Below are positions 21,440 through 28,873 of a stretch of 64,000 bases of DNA, piece after piece. Both the position numbers and the translations under genes were made by a program. The stretch comes from an uncultured bacterium (GTDB taxonomy: Bacteria > Bacillota > Clostridia > Oscillospirales > Oscillospiraceae). The notes beneath the pieces were generated by a model. It searched no databases, was not told where the DNA came from, and saw nothing but the letters and a program-made list of their open reading frames with translations. Location: contig CAMTMC010000005.1 of the NCBI GenBank assembly GCA_947073515.1, positions 1 to 64,000 on the forward strand, given 5' to 3'. The number at the start of each line of letters is the position of its first letter. The stretch's first letter is position 1.

Positions 21440-22855
21440 TTACATATTCTCGAAAACCGCCTTCATGCCCTTGAAGGTCATGTAGCAGTCCAGCTTGCCC
21501 ACCGTCTCAAAGGGGGCGTGCATGGACAGCACAGGCACGCCGGCGTCCAGGGTGTCAATATTCCGCTCGGCCATAAAGGCGGCCACAGTGCCGCCGCCGC
21601 CGGCGTCCACCTTGCCCAGCTCGGCCATCTGCCACACCACGCCAGCGCCGTCCAGCACCCGGCGGACCTGGCCCACCAGCTCGGCGGCGGCGTCGGAGGC
21701 CCCGGACTTGCCCCGGGAACCGGTGTACTTGCACACGCCCATGCCGTAGTTCACAAAAGAGCTGTTGCGCTTCTCAAACACGTCGGGGAAGTTGGGATCG
21801 AAAGCCGCTGTCACGTCGGCGGACAGGCAGAAGGACTTCTCGAAGCAGGCCCGGAGCGCCACGCCCTGGGCCTCGCACAGATCCTCCATAAAGGTGTCGA
21901 AGTGGGCGGACTTCATGCCGGTGACGCCGTTGGAGCCGGTCTCCTCCTTGTCGGCCAGCATACACACAGCGGTACGCTCCGGGGCGGACAGCTGGAGCAG
22001 GGCGGCCAGGGCGGCGTAGCCGCACACCCGGTCGTCATGGCCGTAGGCGCCGATCATGGAGCGGTCAAAGCCGATGTCGCTGGCCTTAAAGGCGGGGACA
22101 GCGCACAGCTCGGCGGACAGGAAGTCGGCCTCCACGATGCCGTACTTGCGGTTGAGCAGCTCCAGAACAGCCACCTTCACCCGGTCCTTGCCCTCGTCAT
22201 CAGCCAGGGGGCGGCTGCCCACCAGGATGTTCAGGTTCTCGCCGGTGATGGCCTCGCCCAGGGGCTTCTTGTTCTGCTCGGCGCCCAGGTGGGGGAGCAG
22301 GTCGTCGATGGTGAACAGGGGGTCGCCCTCCCCGTTGCCCACGGACACCCGGACCACCTGGCCGGACTTCAGGGCCACCACGCCGTGGAGCTCCAGGGGG
22401 ATAGTCACCCACTGGTACTTCCGCACGCCGCCGAAGTAGTGGGTCTTCAGGAAAGCCAGGTCGTCGGTCTCATACAGGGGGTTGGGCTTCAGGTCCAGGC
22501 GGGGGGAGTCGATGTGGGCGGCGCCGATGTTGGCCCCCTCGGCCAGGCTCTTCTTGCCGATGACAGCCAGGATCACGGCCTTGTCCCGGTTCACCCGGTA
22601 GACCTTGTCCCCGGCCTTCAGGGCGTCCCCCCGGTTGAAGGGCCGGAAGCCCGCCTGCTCCGCCAGGGCCACGGCCCGCTCCACGCACTCCCGCTCGGTC
22701 TTGCCGCCGTCCAGGAAGTCCTTGTAGCCGGCGCAGTAGCTGTCAATGGCCTCCAGCTCGCCGGGGGCCAGCAGGTCATAGCCGTTCTTCCGCTCATAGA
22801 CCAGGGACTTGCGCAGCTGCTCCCCCCGGGTCAGCTCCTTCTTCTCATCGCTCAT
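21440..22855 (-). CDS. M18-family aminopeptidase
   Basis: A 471-residue zinc aminopeptidase of family M18 (aspartyl aminopeptidase-like, ApeA/ApeB group). The metal ligands are visible in order: GAAHIDSPRLDLK near residue 113 (His/Asp), AYGHDDRVCGYAAL (bridging Asp), ADKEETGSNG (catalytic Glu-Glu) and MHAPFETVGKLD (His) near the C-terminus. It is cytosolic with no signal peptide, and is expected to remove N-terminal acidic or other residues from peptides. GAGGAGGT precedes the ATG. It lies 99 bases after coaE on the same strand and may be the last gene of that run or separately transcribed. Confidence 0.94.
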   Translation of the reverse strand: MSDEKKELTRGEQLRKSLVYERKNGYDLLAPGELEAIDSYCAGYKDFLDGGKTERECVERAVALAEQAGFRPFNRGDALKAGDKVYRVNRDKAVILAVIGKKSLAEGANIGAAHIDSPRLDLKPNPLYETDDLAFLKTHYFGGVRKYQWVTIPLELHGVVALKSGQVVRVSVGNGEGDPLFTIDDLLPHLGAEQNKKPLGEAITGENLNILVGSRPLADDEGKDRVKVAVLELLNRKYGIVEADFLSAELCAVPAFKASDIGFDRSMIGAYGHDDRVCGYAALAALLQLSAPERTAVCMLADKEETGSNGVTGMKSAHFDTFMEDLCEAQGVALRACFEKSFCLSADVTAAFDPNFPDVFEKRNSSFVNYGMGVCKYTGSRGKSGASDAAAELVGQVRRVLDGAGVVWQMAELGKVDAGGGGTVAAFMAERNIDTLDAGVPVLSMHAPFETVGKLDCYMTFKGMKAVFENM

Positions 22856-22954
22856 AGTTGATTACCTCCTCAATTTTACAGAAGGACGCCCCAGGCGCCC
22901 CCTGTTTTCGCTCACAGCATAGTATAGCATCTTCCGGCGCAAAAGGCACGTGTT

Positions 22955-23545
22955 TTATAAAATCTCCCGCAAAAATTTCCGGGCCGCCTCACCGAACTCC
23001 TCCGCCCGGTTGTGGTCGTTCACCAGGGCGTGGTCACAGCCCCGGACAAAATACTCCGCCGGACGCTGGGCCCGTACCCTCGACCAGGCGTAGTCCTCCG
23101 GGATACCCTCCCGGGCCATGATCCGGGCCACCCGGGCCTCCGGCGGGGCCACCACCGCCACAGTGGTGTCGCACAGCTCCCCCAGGCCGCTCTCCAGCAG
23201 GGCGATGGCGTCCACCGCCGCCAGGGTACTCCCCTGGCCCCGCAAGTCCTCCAACAGCGCCCGTACCCGGGCCGCCGTGGCCCGCTGGGTGATGCCATTG
23301 AGCCGCTCCAGCTTGGCCGGGTCGCCAAAGACGATGGCCCCCAGCTTTTTCCGGTCGATGGAGCCGTCCTCCTCCCGGAGAGGGCCGAAGGCCCGTTCCA
23401 GCTCCTCCTGTAACCCGGCGTCCTCCTCCAGTAGCTGGTGGTACACGGCGTCACAGTCGATGACCTCTCCCCCCAGGCGCTCAATCTCCCGGAGGAGGGT
23501 GGTCTTCCCCGCCCCGGTGGGGCCGGTGATGCCGATGACGGTCAT
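22955..23545 (-). CDS. coaE: Dephospho-CoA kinase
   Basis: A 196-residue P-loop kinase carrying out the last step of coenzyme A synthesis (phosphorylation of the 3'-OH of dephospho-CoA). Walker A is GPTGAGKTT (residues 8-16), followed by the CoaE motif VIDCDAVYHQLL. The lid region is MAREGIPEDYAWSRVRAQ. The length is normal. It ends a minus-strand chain beginning with prfA; four bases separate it from the DUF4180 gene, so co-translation is likely. Confidence 0.93.
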   Translation of the reverse strand: MTVIGITGPTGAGKTTLLREIERLGGEVIDCDAVYHQLLEEDAGLQEELERAFGPLREEDGSIDRKKLGAIVFGDPAKLERLNGITQRATAARVRALLEDLRGQGSTLAAVDAIALLESGLGELCDTTVAVVAPPEARVARIMAREGIPEDYAWSRVRAQRPAEYFVRGCDHALVNDHNRAEEFGEAARKFLREIL

Positions 23546-23549
23546 GCTC

Positions 23550-23900
23550 TCACTTCCCCAGCCAGGCCAGGGCGCTGTCCTGGTCGGGCCAGAAGCCCAC
23601 CTGGCTGCCCTGGTTGCTCTCGTAAATAAAATCCTTCAGCGGCTTGCTAGTGTATCGGGAAAAGTCCCCCACAATGGCCAGCCTCATCTGGTAGTTGACA
23701 AACTTTTGCAGCACCTCCCCCGCCAAGCCGGTAGAGAGCTTAAAAAACTCCTCGGCCAGGCACTCCTTGGCCAGAACCAGGGCCTCGCACCCGGTCTCAT
23801 GGTGCAGGGAGGCGATCAATTCCACGGCGTTTGAGCCGCTGGCGATGGGGGCCTCCAGTCCCCGCACCACCGGGATATTTTGAATCACTTGGTATGTCAT
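23550..23900 (-). CDS. DUF4180-domain protein
   Basis: A 116-residue single-domain protein (MTYQVIQNIPVVRGLEAPIA...) that I place in the DUF4180 family. The conserved parts are the middle LAEEFFKLSTGLAGEVLQKF and the end GFWPDQDSALAWLG. The family is small, cytosolic and of unknown biochemical role. Some proteins of this type sit with regulators, but here it is embedded between Sua5 and coaE with short gaps (15 and 4 bases). AAGGAG is 11 bases upstream of the ATG. The family assignment is from memory. Confidence 0.75.
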   Translation of the reverse strand: MTYQVIQNIPVVRGLEAPIASGSNAVELIASLHHETGCEALVLAKECLAEEFFKLSTGLAGEVLQKFVNYQMRLAIVGDFSRYTSKPLKDFIYESNQGSQVGFWPDQDSALAWLGK

Positions 23901-23915
23901 GGAAAAAAATACTCC

Positions 23916-25016
23916 TTAAATCTCAATAATATGAAATCCCGCCGCCTTGTTCAGCCGGTTGGCCACCGCCAGGCCAATGCCCCCCTCGTCGGGGCACTGG
24001 GCCCAGACCCGCTTCACATCGGTGTTGTCCATCGCCCGCAGGGCGTCAAAGAGGCGGCGGGCGTGTTCCCCCTTGTCTCCGGCGGGGCCCAGGCTGAACA
24101 CAGGCCGTGTTTCATCTCCCCCCATAAACAGGGGGACATACTCCTCAAAGCAGATCACGCCGTCCCATCTGGTGTGGGACAGATGTTCCCGGATATAGGC
24201 GGCCCCCCGCTCCGGGGCCCCTTTTACCACCGTGACCGGGGCCCTGGGGGCGTAATGGCGGTATTTCATCCCCGGGGCCCGGGGCTGCTCCCCCTCCCCC
24301 ATGAGACGGGTGATGGCCGGGTCCACCGCTACCTCCCCCAACACCCCCTTCAGCTGTTCCAGCGTGATGCCGCCAGGGCGGAGCAGCCGGGGCGGCGTAC
24401 AGGTCAGGTCGATGATGGTGGACTCAACCCCCACACAGCAGGGGCCGCCGTCCAGAATGGCGTCAATCTTCCCCGCCATGTCCTCCAGCATGTGGCGGGC
24501 GGTGGTGGGGCTGGGCTTTCCGGAGGTATTCCCCGAGGGGGCCGCCACCGGTACGCCGGCCAGCCGGATGATCTCACGGCACAGGGGATGGGCGGGACAG
24601 CGCATCCCCACTGTGTCCAGCCCGGCGGTGACCACATCCGGAATCACCCGGGGGCCGAAATGGGTGTAAGAGCAGACCGGGCCGCCCCACAGGGTTTCCA
24701 GCTCCTCCGGGGTACGCCTTTTACACTTGAGGACCATGGTCAGCGGGCCGGGCCAGAACCGCTCCGCCAGCCGGCAGGCCGTGTCGGGGACATCCTCACA
24801 GTACCGCTCCAGCCAGGAGGCCTCTGGGATATGCAAAATCAGCGGGTTGTCCTGGGGCCGGCCCTTGGCCTGGAAGATAGCCCGCACCGCCACGGGATTC
24901 AGCCCGTCCGCCCCAAGACCGTACACCGTCTCAGTGGGGATACCCACCAGCCCGCCCCCTCGGAGGATGGCCGCCGCCCGCTCAATGTCCCGCTCCAAAA
25001 AAACCTTGGTGTCCAA
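23916..25016 (-). CDS. L-threonylcarbamoyladenylate synthase (Sua5/YwlC type)
   Basis: A 366-residue two-domain enzyme making threonylcarbamoyl-AMP for t6A37 modification of ANN-decoding tRNAs. The TsaC/YrdC domain (about 10-205) contains GIPTETVYGLGADG, the KGRPQDNPL ligand motif and APSGNTSGKPSPTTA. The linker GMKYRHYAPRAPV leads to the Sua5 C-terminal domain (to about 366). The start is taken as TTG at 25016, eight bases after AGGAG, giving MDTKVFLERD; other in-frame codons overlap the site. It is 11 bases downstream of the HAD-GNAT gene. Confidence 0.92.
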   Translation of the reverse strand: MDTKVFLERDIERAAAILRGGGLVGIPTETVYGLGADGLNPVAVRAIFQAKGRPQDNPLILHIPEASWLERYCEDVPDTACRLAERFWPGPLTMVLKCKRRTPEELETLWGGPVCSYTHFGPRVIPDVVTAGLDTVGMRCPAHPLCREIIRLAGVPVAAPSGNTSGKPSPTTARHMLEDMAGKIDAILDGGPCCVGVESTIIDLTCTPPRLLRPGGITLEQLKGVLGEVAVDPAITRLMGEGEQPRAPGMKYRHYAPRAPVTVVKGAPERGAAYIREHLSHTRWDGVICFEEYVPLFMGGDETRPVFSLGPAGDKGEHARRLFDALRAMDNTDVKRVWAQCPDEGGIGLAVANRLNKAAGFHIIEI

Positions 25017-25027
25017 TGGCAAAACTC

Positions 25028-26206
25028 CTATTTTTCCCGGCGAACCGAAAAGATCAGATGGGGCATATCCACCCCGTGGTAATGCTTCACGAACTGTCCC
25101 CGAAGGGCCATGCTGTTGCGCCGGGCCACCTTCTGGGAGGACAGGTTGCTGTCCCGGATGATGGAGTAGACCTCCTCCGCCCCCAGGCGCTGGAAGGCGT
25201 AGTCCCGGCAGGCCCGGGCGGCCTCGGTGGCGAACCCCTTGTGCCAGGCGGCCTTCTCCAGGAGGTAGCCCACCTCCATCACCGGCTCGCCCCCGCCGCA
25301 ATCCTGCCAGGTCAGGCCGCACTGGCCCACCATCTGGCCGGAGGACTTCTCCAGCACCGCCCAAAGGCCGATCCCGTCCCGGCGGTACCGCTCCCGCTGG
25401 CGGCGCAGCCACTCCCAGGCCTCATCGTCGGGGAAGGCGTGCTCGTAGGCGTACATGACCTCCGGGTCCTGGAGCATCCGGCACAGGCCGGGGAAATCCT
25501 CATCGGTCATCTCCCGGAGGGTCAGCCGCTCCGTCTCCAGAATCTTCCGCCCGGGGGGCAGGATGAGGTCTCCCAGCTCCGCCGGGTGGGCGGCCAGGAA
25601 ACCGGCCCCCTCCCGCTCCAGCTCGGCCCTGGTACGGAAGCCCCACAACACCCCGCAGCTGTCCAGCCCGCCATTTTTGGCGGTACGGATATCCACATCG
25701 CTGTCCCCCACAAAGAGGGTGTCCTCCGGGGAAGCCCCCATCTCCTCCATCAGCCTGTGGAGGAGGGTGGGGTCGGGCTTGGTGGGGACATCGGGCAGAG
25801 CCCCTTGGACGAATTGGAACACCCCGGGGTAATGCCGCTCCACCACCGGCCCTGCCGCCTGGTGGGGCTTGTTGGACAGCACCGCCAGCCGGACGCCCGC
25901 CCCCTTCAGCCGGGCCAGCGTCTCAGGCATCCCGTCATAGACGGTGGTGTGGTCGGACTTGTGGGCGCTGTACCGCTGGGTGAACTCCTCCATGGTCTGG
26001 CTGATGAGCTCCGGCGCGGGCTCCACGTCTGGCGGGGCCACCCGCTCCAGCAGCTTATAGGCCCCGTTGCCCACGAAACGCTTGTAGTCCTCCACCGGGT
26101 GGGTGGGCCAGCCGTGGCGCTGGCACACCCAGTTACAGGCGTCGGCCAGGTCCTGGAGGGTATCCAGCAGGGTGCCGTCCAGGTCAAAAATCACATTCTG
26201 GTACAT
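25028..26206 (-). CDS. Fusion of HAD phosphatase (Gph-like) and GNAT acetyltransferase
   Basis: A single 392-residue frame encodes two enzymes. Residues 1-215 are a HAD-superfamily phosphatase like phosphoglycolate phosphatase: FDLDGTLLDT motif I (8-17), LAVLSNKPHQ motif II, and TLFVGDSDVDIRTAKNGG motif IV. Residues 220-392 are a RimJ/RimL-type GNAT: ILETERLTLREMTDEDF at the start, and HKGFATEAARACRDYAF as the acetyl-CoA loop. No stop or frameshift separates them, and the junction (LGDLILPPGRK) is short. The gene lies 11 bases before Sua5 and three bases after a small gene. The biochemical link between the two activities is unknown. Confidence 0.9.
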   Translation of the reverse strand: MYQNVIFDLDGTLLDTLQDLADACNWVCQRHGWPTHPVEDYKRFVGNGAYKLLERVAPPDVEPAPELISQTMEEFTQRYSAHKSDHTTVYDGMPETLARLKGAGVRLAVLSNKPHQAAGPVVERHYPGVFQFVQGALPDVPTKPDPTLLHRLMEEMGASPEDTLFVGDSDVDIRTAKNGGLDSCGVLWGFRTRAELEREGAGFLAAHPAELGDLILPPGRKILETERLTLREMTDEDFPGLCRMLQDPEVMYAYEHAFPDDEAWEWLRRQRERYRRDGIGLWAVLEKSSGQMVGQCGLTWQDCGGGEPVMEVGYLLEKAAWHKGFATEAARACRDYAFQRLGAEEVYSIIRDSNLSSQKVARRNSMALRGQFVKHYHGVDMPHLIFSVRREK

Positions 26207-26209
26207 GGC

Positions 26210-26470
26210 TCACTCGTAGACCCCGATCTCCATGCCGCCGATCTCCACGGTGGTGTCCTTAGGGAAGGCCACCCGCTGGAGATAGGCCTTCACCGCCATC
26301 TGGGCGTACTTGGGGTTGGCCCGCTCGTCCTCCAATTCCAGGTCGATGCGGCCCGCCTCGCCGCCGGAGACGGCCCCGCCGTCCTCCAGCGCCTCGTTCA
26401 GCTCCTCCACCACATCGGGGAGGTCCTTGCCCTCGGGCAGGGCGGTATAGTGAATATAAAGTTCCATCAT
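26210..26470 (-). CDS. Small acidic conserved protein of unknown function
   Basis: An 86-residue acidic protein (MMELYIHYTALPEGKDLPDV...MEIGVYE) without membrane segments. The predicted pattern is a short alpha/beta fold. AGGAG is about nine bases before the ATG. It sits 12 bases after prfA and three bases before the HAD-GNAT gene, so it belongs to the same transcript and is probably real. I do not recognise a family. Confidence 0.75.
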   Translation of the reverse strand: MMELYIHYTALPEGKDLPDVVEELNEALEDGGAVSGGEAGRIDLELEDERANPKYAQMAVKAYLQRVAFPKDTTVEIGGMEIGVYE

Positions 26471-26482
26471 AACAACAATCTC

Positions 26483-27541
26483 CTATGCTTGTTCTTTCAG
26501 CTTTTCCGCCTGGTCGGCGGCGGCAAGGGCGTCGATCACCTCGGTGAGGTCGCCGTCCATCACCCGGTCGATTTTATACAGGGTCAGGCCGATCCGGTGG
26601 TCGGTGACCCGGCCCTGGGGGAAGTTATAGGTGCGGATGCGCTCGTTGCGCATCCCGGAGCCCACCTGGCTGCGGCGCTGGGCGGTGTACTCGCTAGAAA
26701 TTTTCTCCTGCTCCGCCTCGTACAGCCGGGAGGCCAGGATCCGCATGGCCTTGTCCCGGTTCTGGAACTGGCTGCGCTCCTGCTGGCACTCCACCACCGT
26801 GCCGGTGGGCTTATGGATCAGCCGCACGGCGGAGGAGGTTTTGTTTACGTGCTGTCCCCCGGCGCCGGAGGAGCGGAAGACCTGCATCTCGATGTCCGCC
26901 GGGTTGAGCTGGACATCCGCCTCCTCCATCTCGGGCAGCACCGCCACGGTGACAGTGGAGGTGTGGACCCGGCCGCCGGACTCGGTCTCCGGCACCCGCT
27001 GGACCCGGTGGACGCCGCTTTCAAATTTCAGCCGGGAATAGGCCCCGTCCCCCTCGATGGTAAAGGAAATTTCCTTGACGCCGCCCAGCTCCGTCTCGCT
27101 GACGGAATCCACCTCGGTTTTCCACCGCTGGCTCTCGGCGTACATGGAGTACATCCGGTACAGGGAGTGGGCGAACAGGGCGGCCTCCTCGCCGCCCACC
27201 CCGGCCCGGATCTCCACAATGACGTTTTTCCGGTCGTTGGGATCCCGGGGCAGCAGGAGGATTTGCAGCTCCCGCTCCAGGCGGGGCAGGTCGTCCAGGG
27301 CCTGCTGGTACTCCTCCTGAGCCAGCTCCCTCATCTCCGGGTCGGACATCAGCTCCTTGGCCTGGTCCCGGGCGGACAGGGTGCGCTGGTACTGGCGGAA
27401 GGCGTCCACCAGGGGCTGCAATTCCGCCTGCTCCTTGTTCAATTTGGCCACCTGTTCCGGGTCACCGTAGGTCTCCGGGGCGGCCAGCCGGGCCTCGATT
27501 TGACTGTATTTCGCCTCAATGGCGGTCAGCTTGTCCAGCAT
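26483..27541 (-). CDS. prfA: Peptide chain release factor 1
   Basis: A 352-residue class I release factor ending translation at UAA and UAG. The codon-recognition tripeptide is the P-x-T type (P-E-T at about 184-186 in RVPETESGGRVHTST), which marks RF1 rather than RF2. The catalytic GGQ is at 228-230 in SSGAGGQHVNKT. AAGGAGG precedes the ATG. It heads the minus-strand chain of six genes reaching coaE. The usual neighbour prmC, which methylates the GGQ glutamine, is not in this window. Confidence 0.96.
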   Translation of the reverse strand: MLDKLTAIEAKYSQIEARLAAPETYGDPEQVAKLNKEQAELQPLVDAFRQYQRTLSARDQAKELMSDPEMRELAQEEYQQALDDLPRLERELQILLLPRDPNDRKNVIVEIRAGVGGEEAALFAHSLYRMYSMYAESQRWKTEVDSVSETELGGVKEISFTIEGDGAYSRLKFESGVHRVQRVPETESGGRVHTSTVTVAVLPEMEEADVQLNPADIEMQVFRSSGAGGQHVNKTSSAVRLIHKPTGTVVECQQERSQFQNRDKAMRILASRLYEAEQEKISSEYTAQRRSQVGSGMRNERIRTYNFPQGRVTDHRIGLTLYKIDRVMDGDLTEVIDALAAADQAEKLKEQA

Positions 27542-27655
27542 GGACAGCCCTCCTTATATTCTCTCTGATCCCCCTACGGGGGCTTTACCCGGCCTCGCCG
27601 ATGGCCTCCGCCCTTGCCCTACATGACGAAATGATCCGGTATCCCGGGGGCCCCT

Positions 27656-27865
27656 CTACGGCGTGTCCGTCCGGCCGGCCAGGTAGTCCAGACTCACATC
27701 AAAATAGTCAGCGATATGAACCAGCCTGCTCAGTCCCGGTTCGTTTTTCCCATATTCGTACCCCTGGTAAACCCGGGGAGACACTCCCACTTTTTCCGCA
27801 ACCACAATCTGAGACACTCCCCTGCTCTTTCGGAGTTGCACAAGTCGTTCAGAAAAAATTGACAA
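27656..27865 (-). CDS. Small XRE-family HTH regulator
   Basis: A 69-residue protein that is almost entirely one Cro/CI-type helix-turn-helix: RLVQLRKSRGVSQIVVAEKV with recognition helix SPRVYQGYEYG, ending LDYLAGRTD. The start appears to be TTG at 27865, since the conserved fold begins there; the ribosome-binding site is weak. It is divergent from the small gene at 27959, and the shared 93-base region holds that gene's promoter. It may therefore regulate itself and its neighbour. The 113-base interval to prfA shows nothing notable. Confidence 0.82.
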   Translation of the reverse strand: MSIFSERLVQLRKSRGVSQIVVAEKVGVSPRVYQGYEYGKNEPGLSRLVHIADYFDVSLDYLAGRTDTP

Positions 27866-27880
27866 TTATTCCACACCCTC

Positions 27881-27909
27881 TTGACAACGGTATATTTATC
27901 GTATAATAT
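27881..27909 (+). promoter_or_regulatory. Promoter between divergent XRE gene and small gene
   Basis: A perfect TTGACA (27881-27886) is followed by an AT-rich -10 region. TATAAT at 27902-27907 leaves only 15 bases; TAATAT at 27904-27909 gives 17. An imperfect palindrome CGGTATATTTATCG (27888-27901) fills the spacer and could be the XRE operator. Confidence 0.55.
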
Positions 27910-27958
27910 ATTACTACGTCAAATATATCGCAACAATACTTTTTTGGGAGGTAATTTT

Positions 27959-28210
27959 ATGGAATCCCTATTTGACGCCCTCTACTCCTTCGCCCTGGAA
28001 AACCGCTTTGACTTCTACGCCCTCCGGGACGCCGACGAGCGGCAGGAGAACGAGAAGATGGCCCGCCGGGCCAAAGAGGAGCTCATCGCCCGGGGCATGG
28101 ACAACGCCGCCGGCCGCCTGGAGGACTGCCTGTCCACCCTGACGCTCCTAGACCGGCGGGCCGCTTTCGGGGCCGGGCTGTCCATGGGGCTGGAGCTGGG
28201 CCGGCTGTAA
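27959..28210 (+). CDS. Small conserved protein of unknown function
   Basis: An 83-residue protein starting MESLFDALYSFALENRFDFY at ATG 27959, eight bases after GGGAGGT. It is helical and charged, with no membrane segment. The C-terminal half (LEDCLSTLTLLDRRAAFGAGLSMGLELGRL) resembles short Firmicute proteins encoded beside XRE regulators. Its stop codon abuts the stop of the convergent YdcF gene with no bases between. It is divergent from an XRE gene and probably controlled by it. The function is unknown. Confidence 0.7.
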   Translation: MESLFDALYSFALENRFDFYALRDADERQENEKMARRAKEELIARGMDNAAGRLEDCLSTLTLLDRRAAFGAGLSMGLELGRL

Positions 28211-28873
28211 TCACCGGTCAAAGAGGAAGGACTTCACCAGGGCCAGGGGCTCCCGGACGTACATATGCAGGCGGGAGGGCAGGTGGCTGGAGGGGGCCGC
28301 CAAGGTAGAGACCTCCTCAAACCCCGCCCGCTGGGCCAGCATCCGGGCCCGGGTGAGGTGAAAGCCGTTGGAGACGATCAGCACCCCGTCCTTGCTGTCG
28401 TACCCCGCCGACCGAAGATGCCCGGCGGTGTAGGTCATGTTCTGGTGGGTGTTGTGGGACTGGGTCTCCAGGATAATCCGCTCCTCCGCCACCCCGTTGT
28501 CCATCAGGTAGCTGGCCATGGCCTGGGCCTCGGTGGTGGGCTCGTCCGGCCCCTGGCCTCCGGAGACCACCACCGCCATGTCCGGGTGATCCTCCAGATA
28601 GTCCAGGGCCTCGTCCAACCGGTCTTTTAGGAGGATAGACGGCCCCCAGTCGTAGACCTGGCATCCCAGGATCACCATGACCTCCGGCTCGCCGTTGATT
28701 TCGTCGTGGGCGCCGGCCAGCACGGCGGCCTCCAACCCGCCGAAAACCAGCGCCCCCGCCAGCAGCAGGGCGCACAGGGCCCCCAGCCACCCGGTGAACC
28801 GCTTTCCCTTGTAGCTGGCCACCTCAATTTTGGGCCGGGAACCCGTCTTGATCTTTGTCCGTCTCTCCCTCAT
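28211..28873 (-). CDS. YdcF/SanA-family (DUF218) membrane-anchored protein
   Basis: A 220-residue protein with one N-terminal membrane helix (about 27-52: GWLGALCALLLAGALVFGG) and a DUF218 domain outside. Conserved segments are VMVILGCQVYDWGPSILLKDR, VVVSGGQGPDEPTTEAQAMA and VSNGFHLTRARML. Family members are linked to vancomycin resistance at high temperature (SanA) or SAM binding (YdcF), but the reaction is not established. It overlaps the ABC-F gene by four bases (ATGA) and so is translated with it. Confidence 0.87.
   Translation of the reverse strand: MRERRTKIKTGSRPKIEVASYKGKRFTGWLGALCALLLAGALVFGGLEAAVLAGAHDEINGEPEVMVILGCQVYDWGPSILLKDRLDEALDYLEDHPDMAVVVSGGQGPDEPTTEAQAMASYLMDNGVAEERIILETQSHNTHQNMTYTAGHLRSAGYDSKDGVLIVSNGFHLTRARMLAQRAGFEEVSTLAAPSSHLPSRLHMYVREPLALVKSFLFDR

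Noticed and set aside
25016..27568. A plus-strand 850-codon frame opposite prfA, HAD-GNAT and Sua5.
   Set aside because: Antisense shadow of genes with clear catalytic motifs; low-complexity composition.
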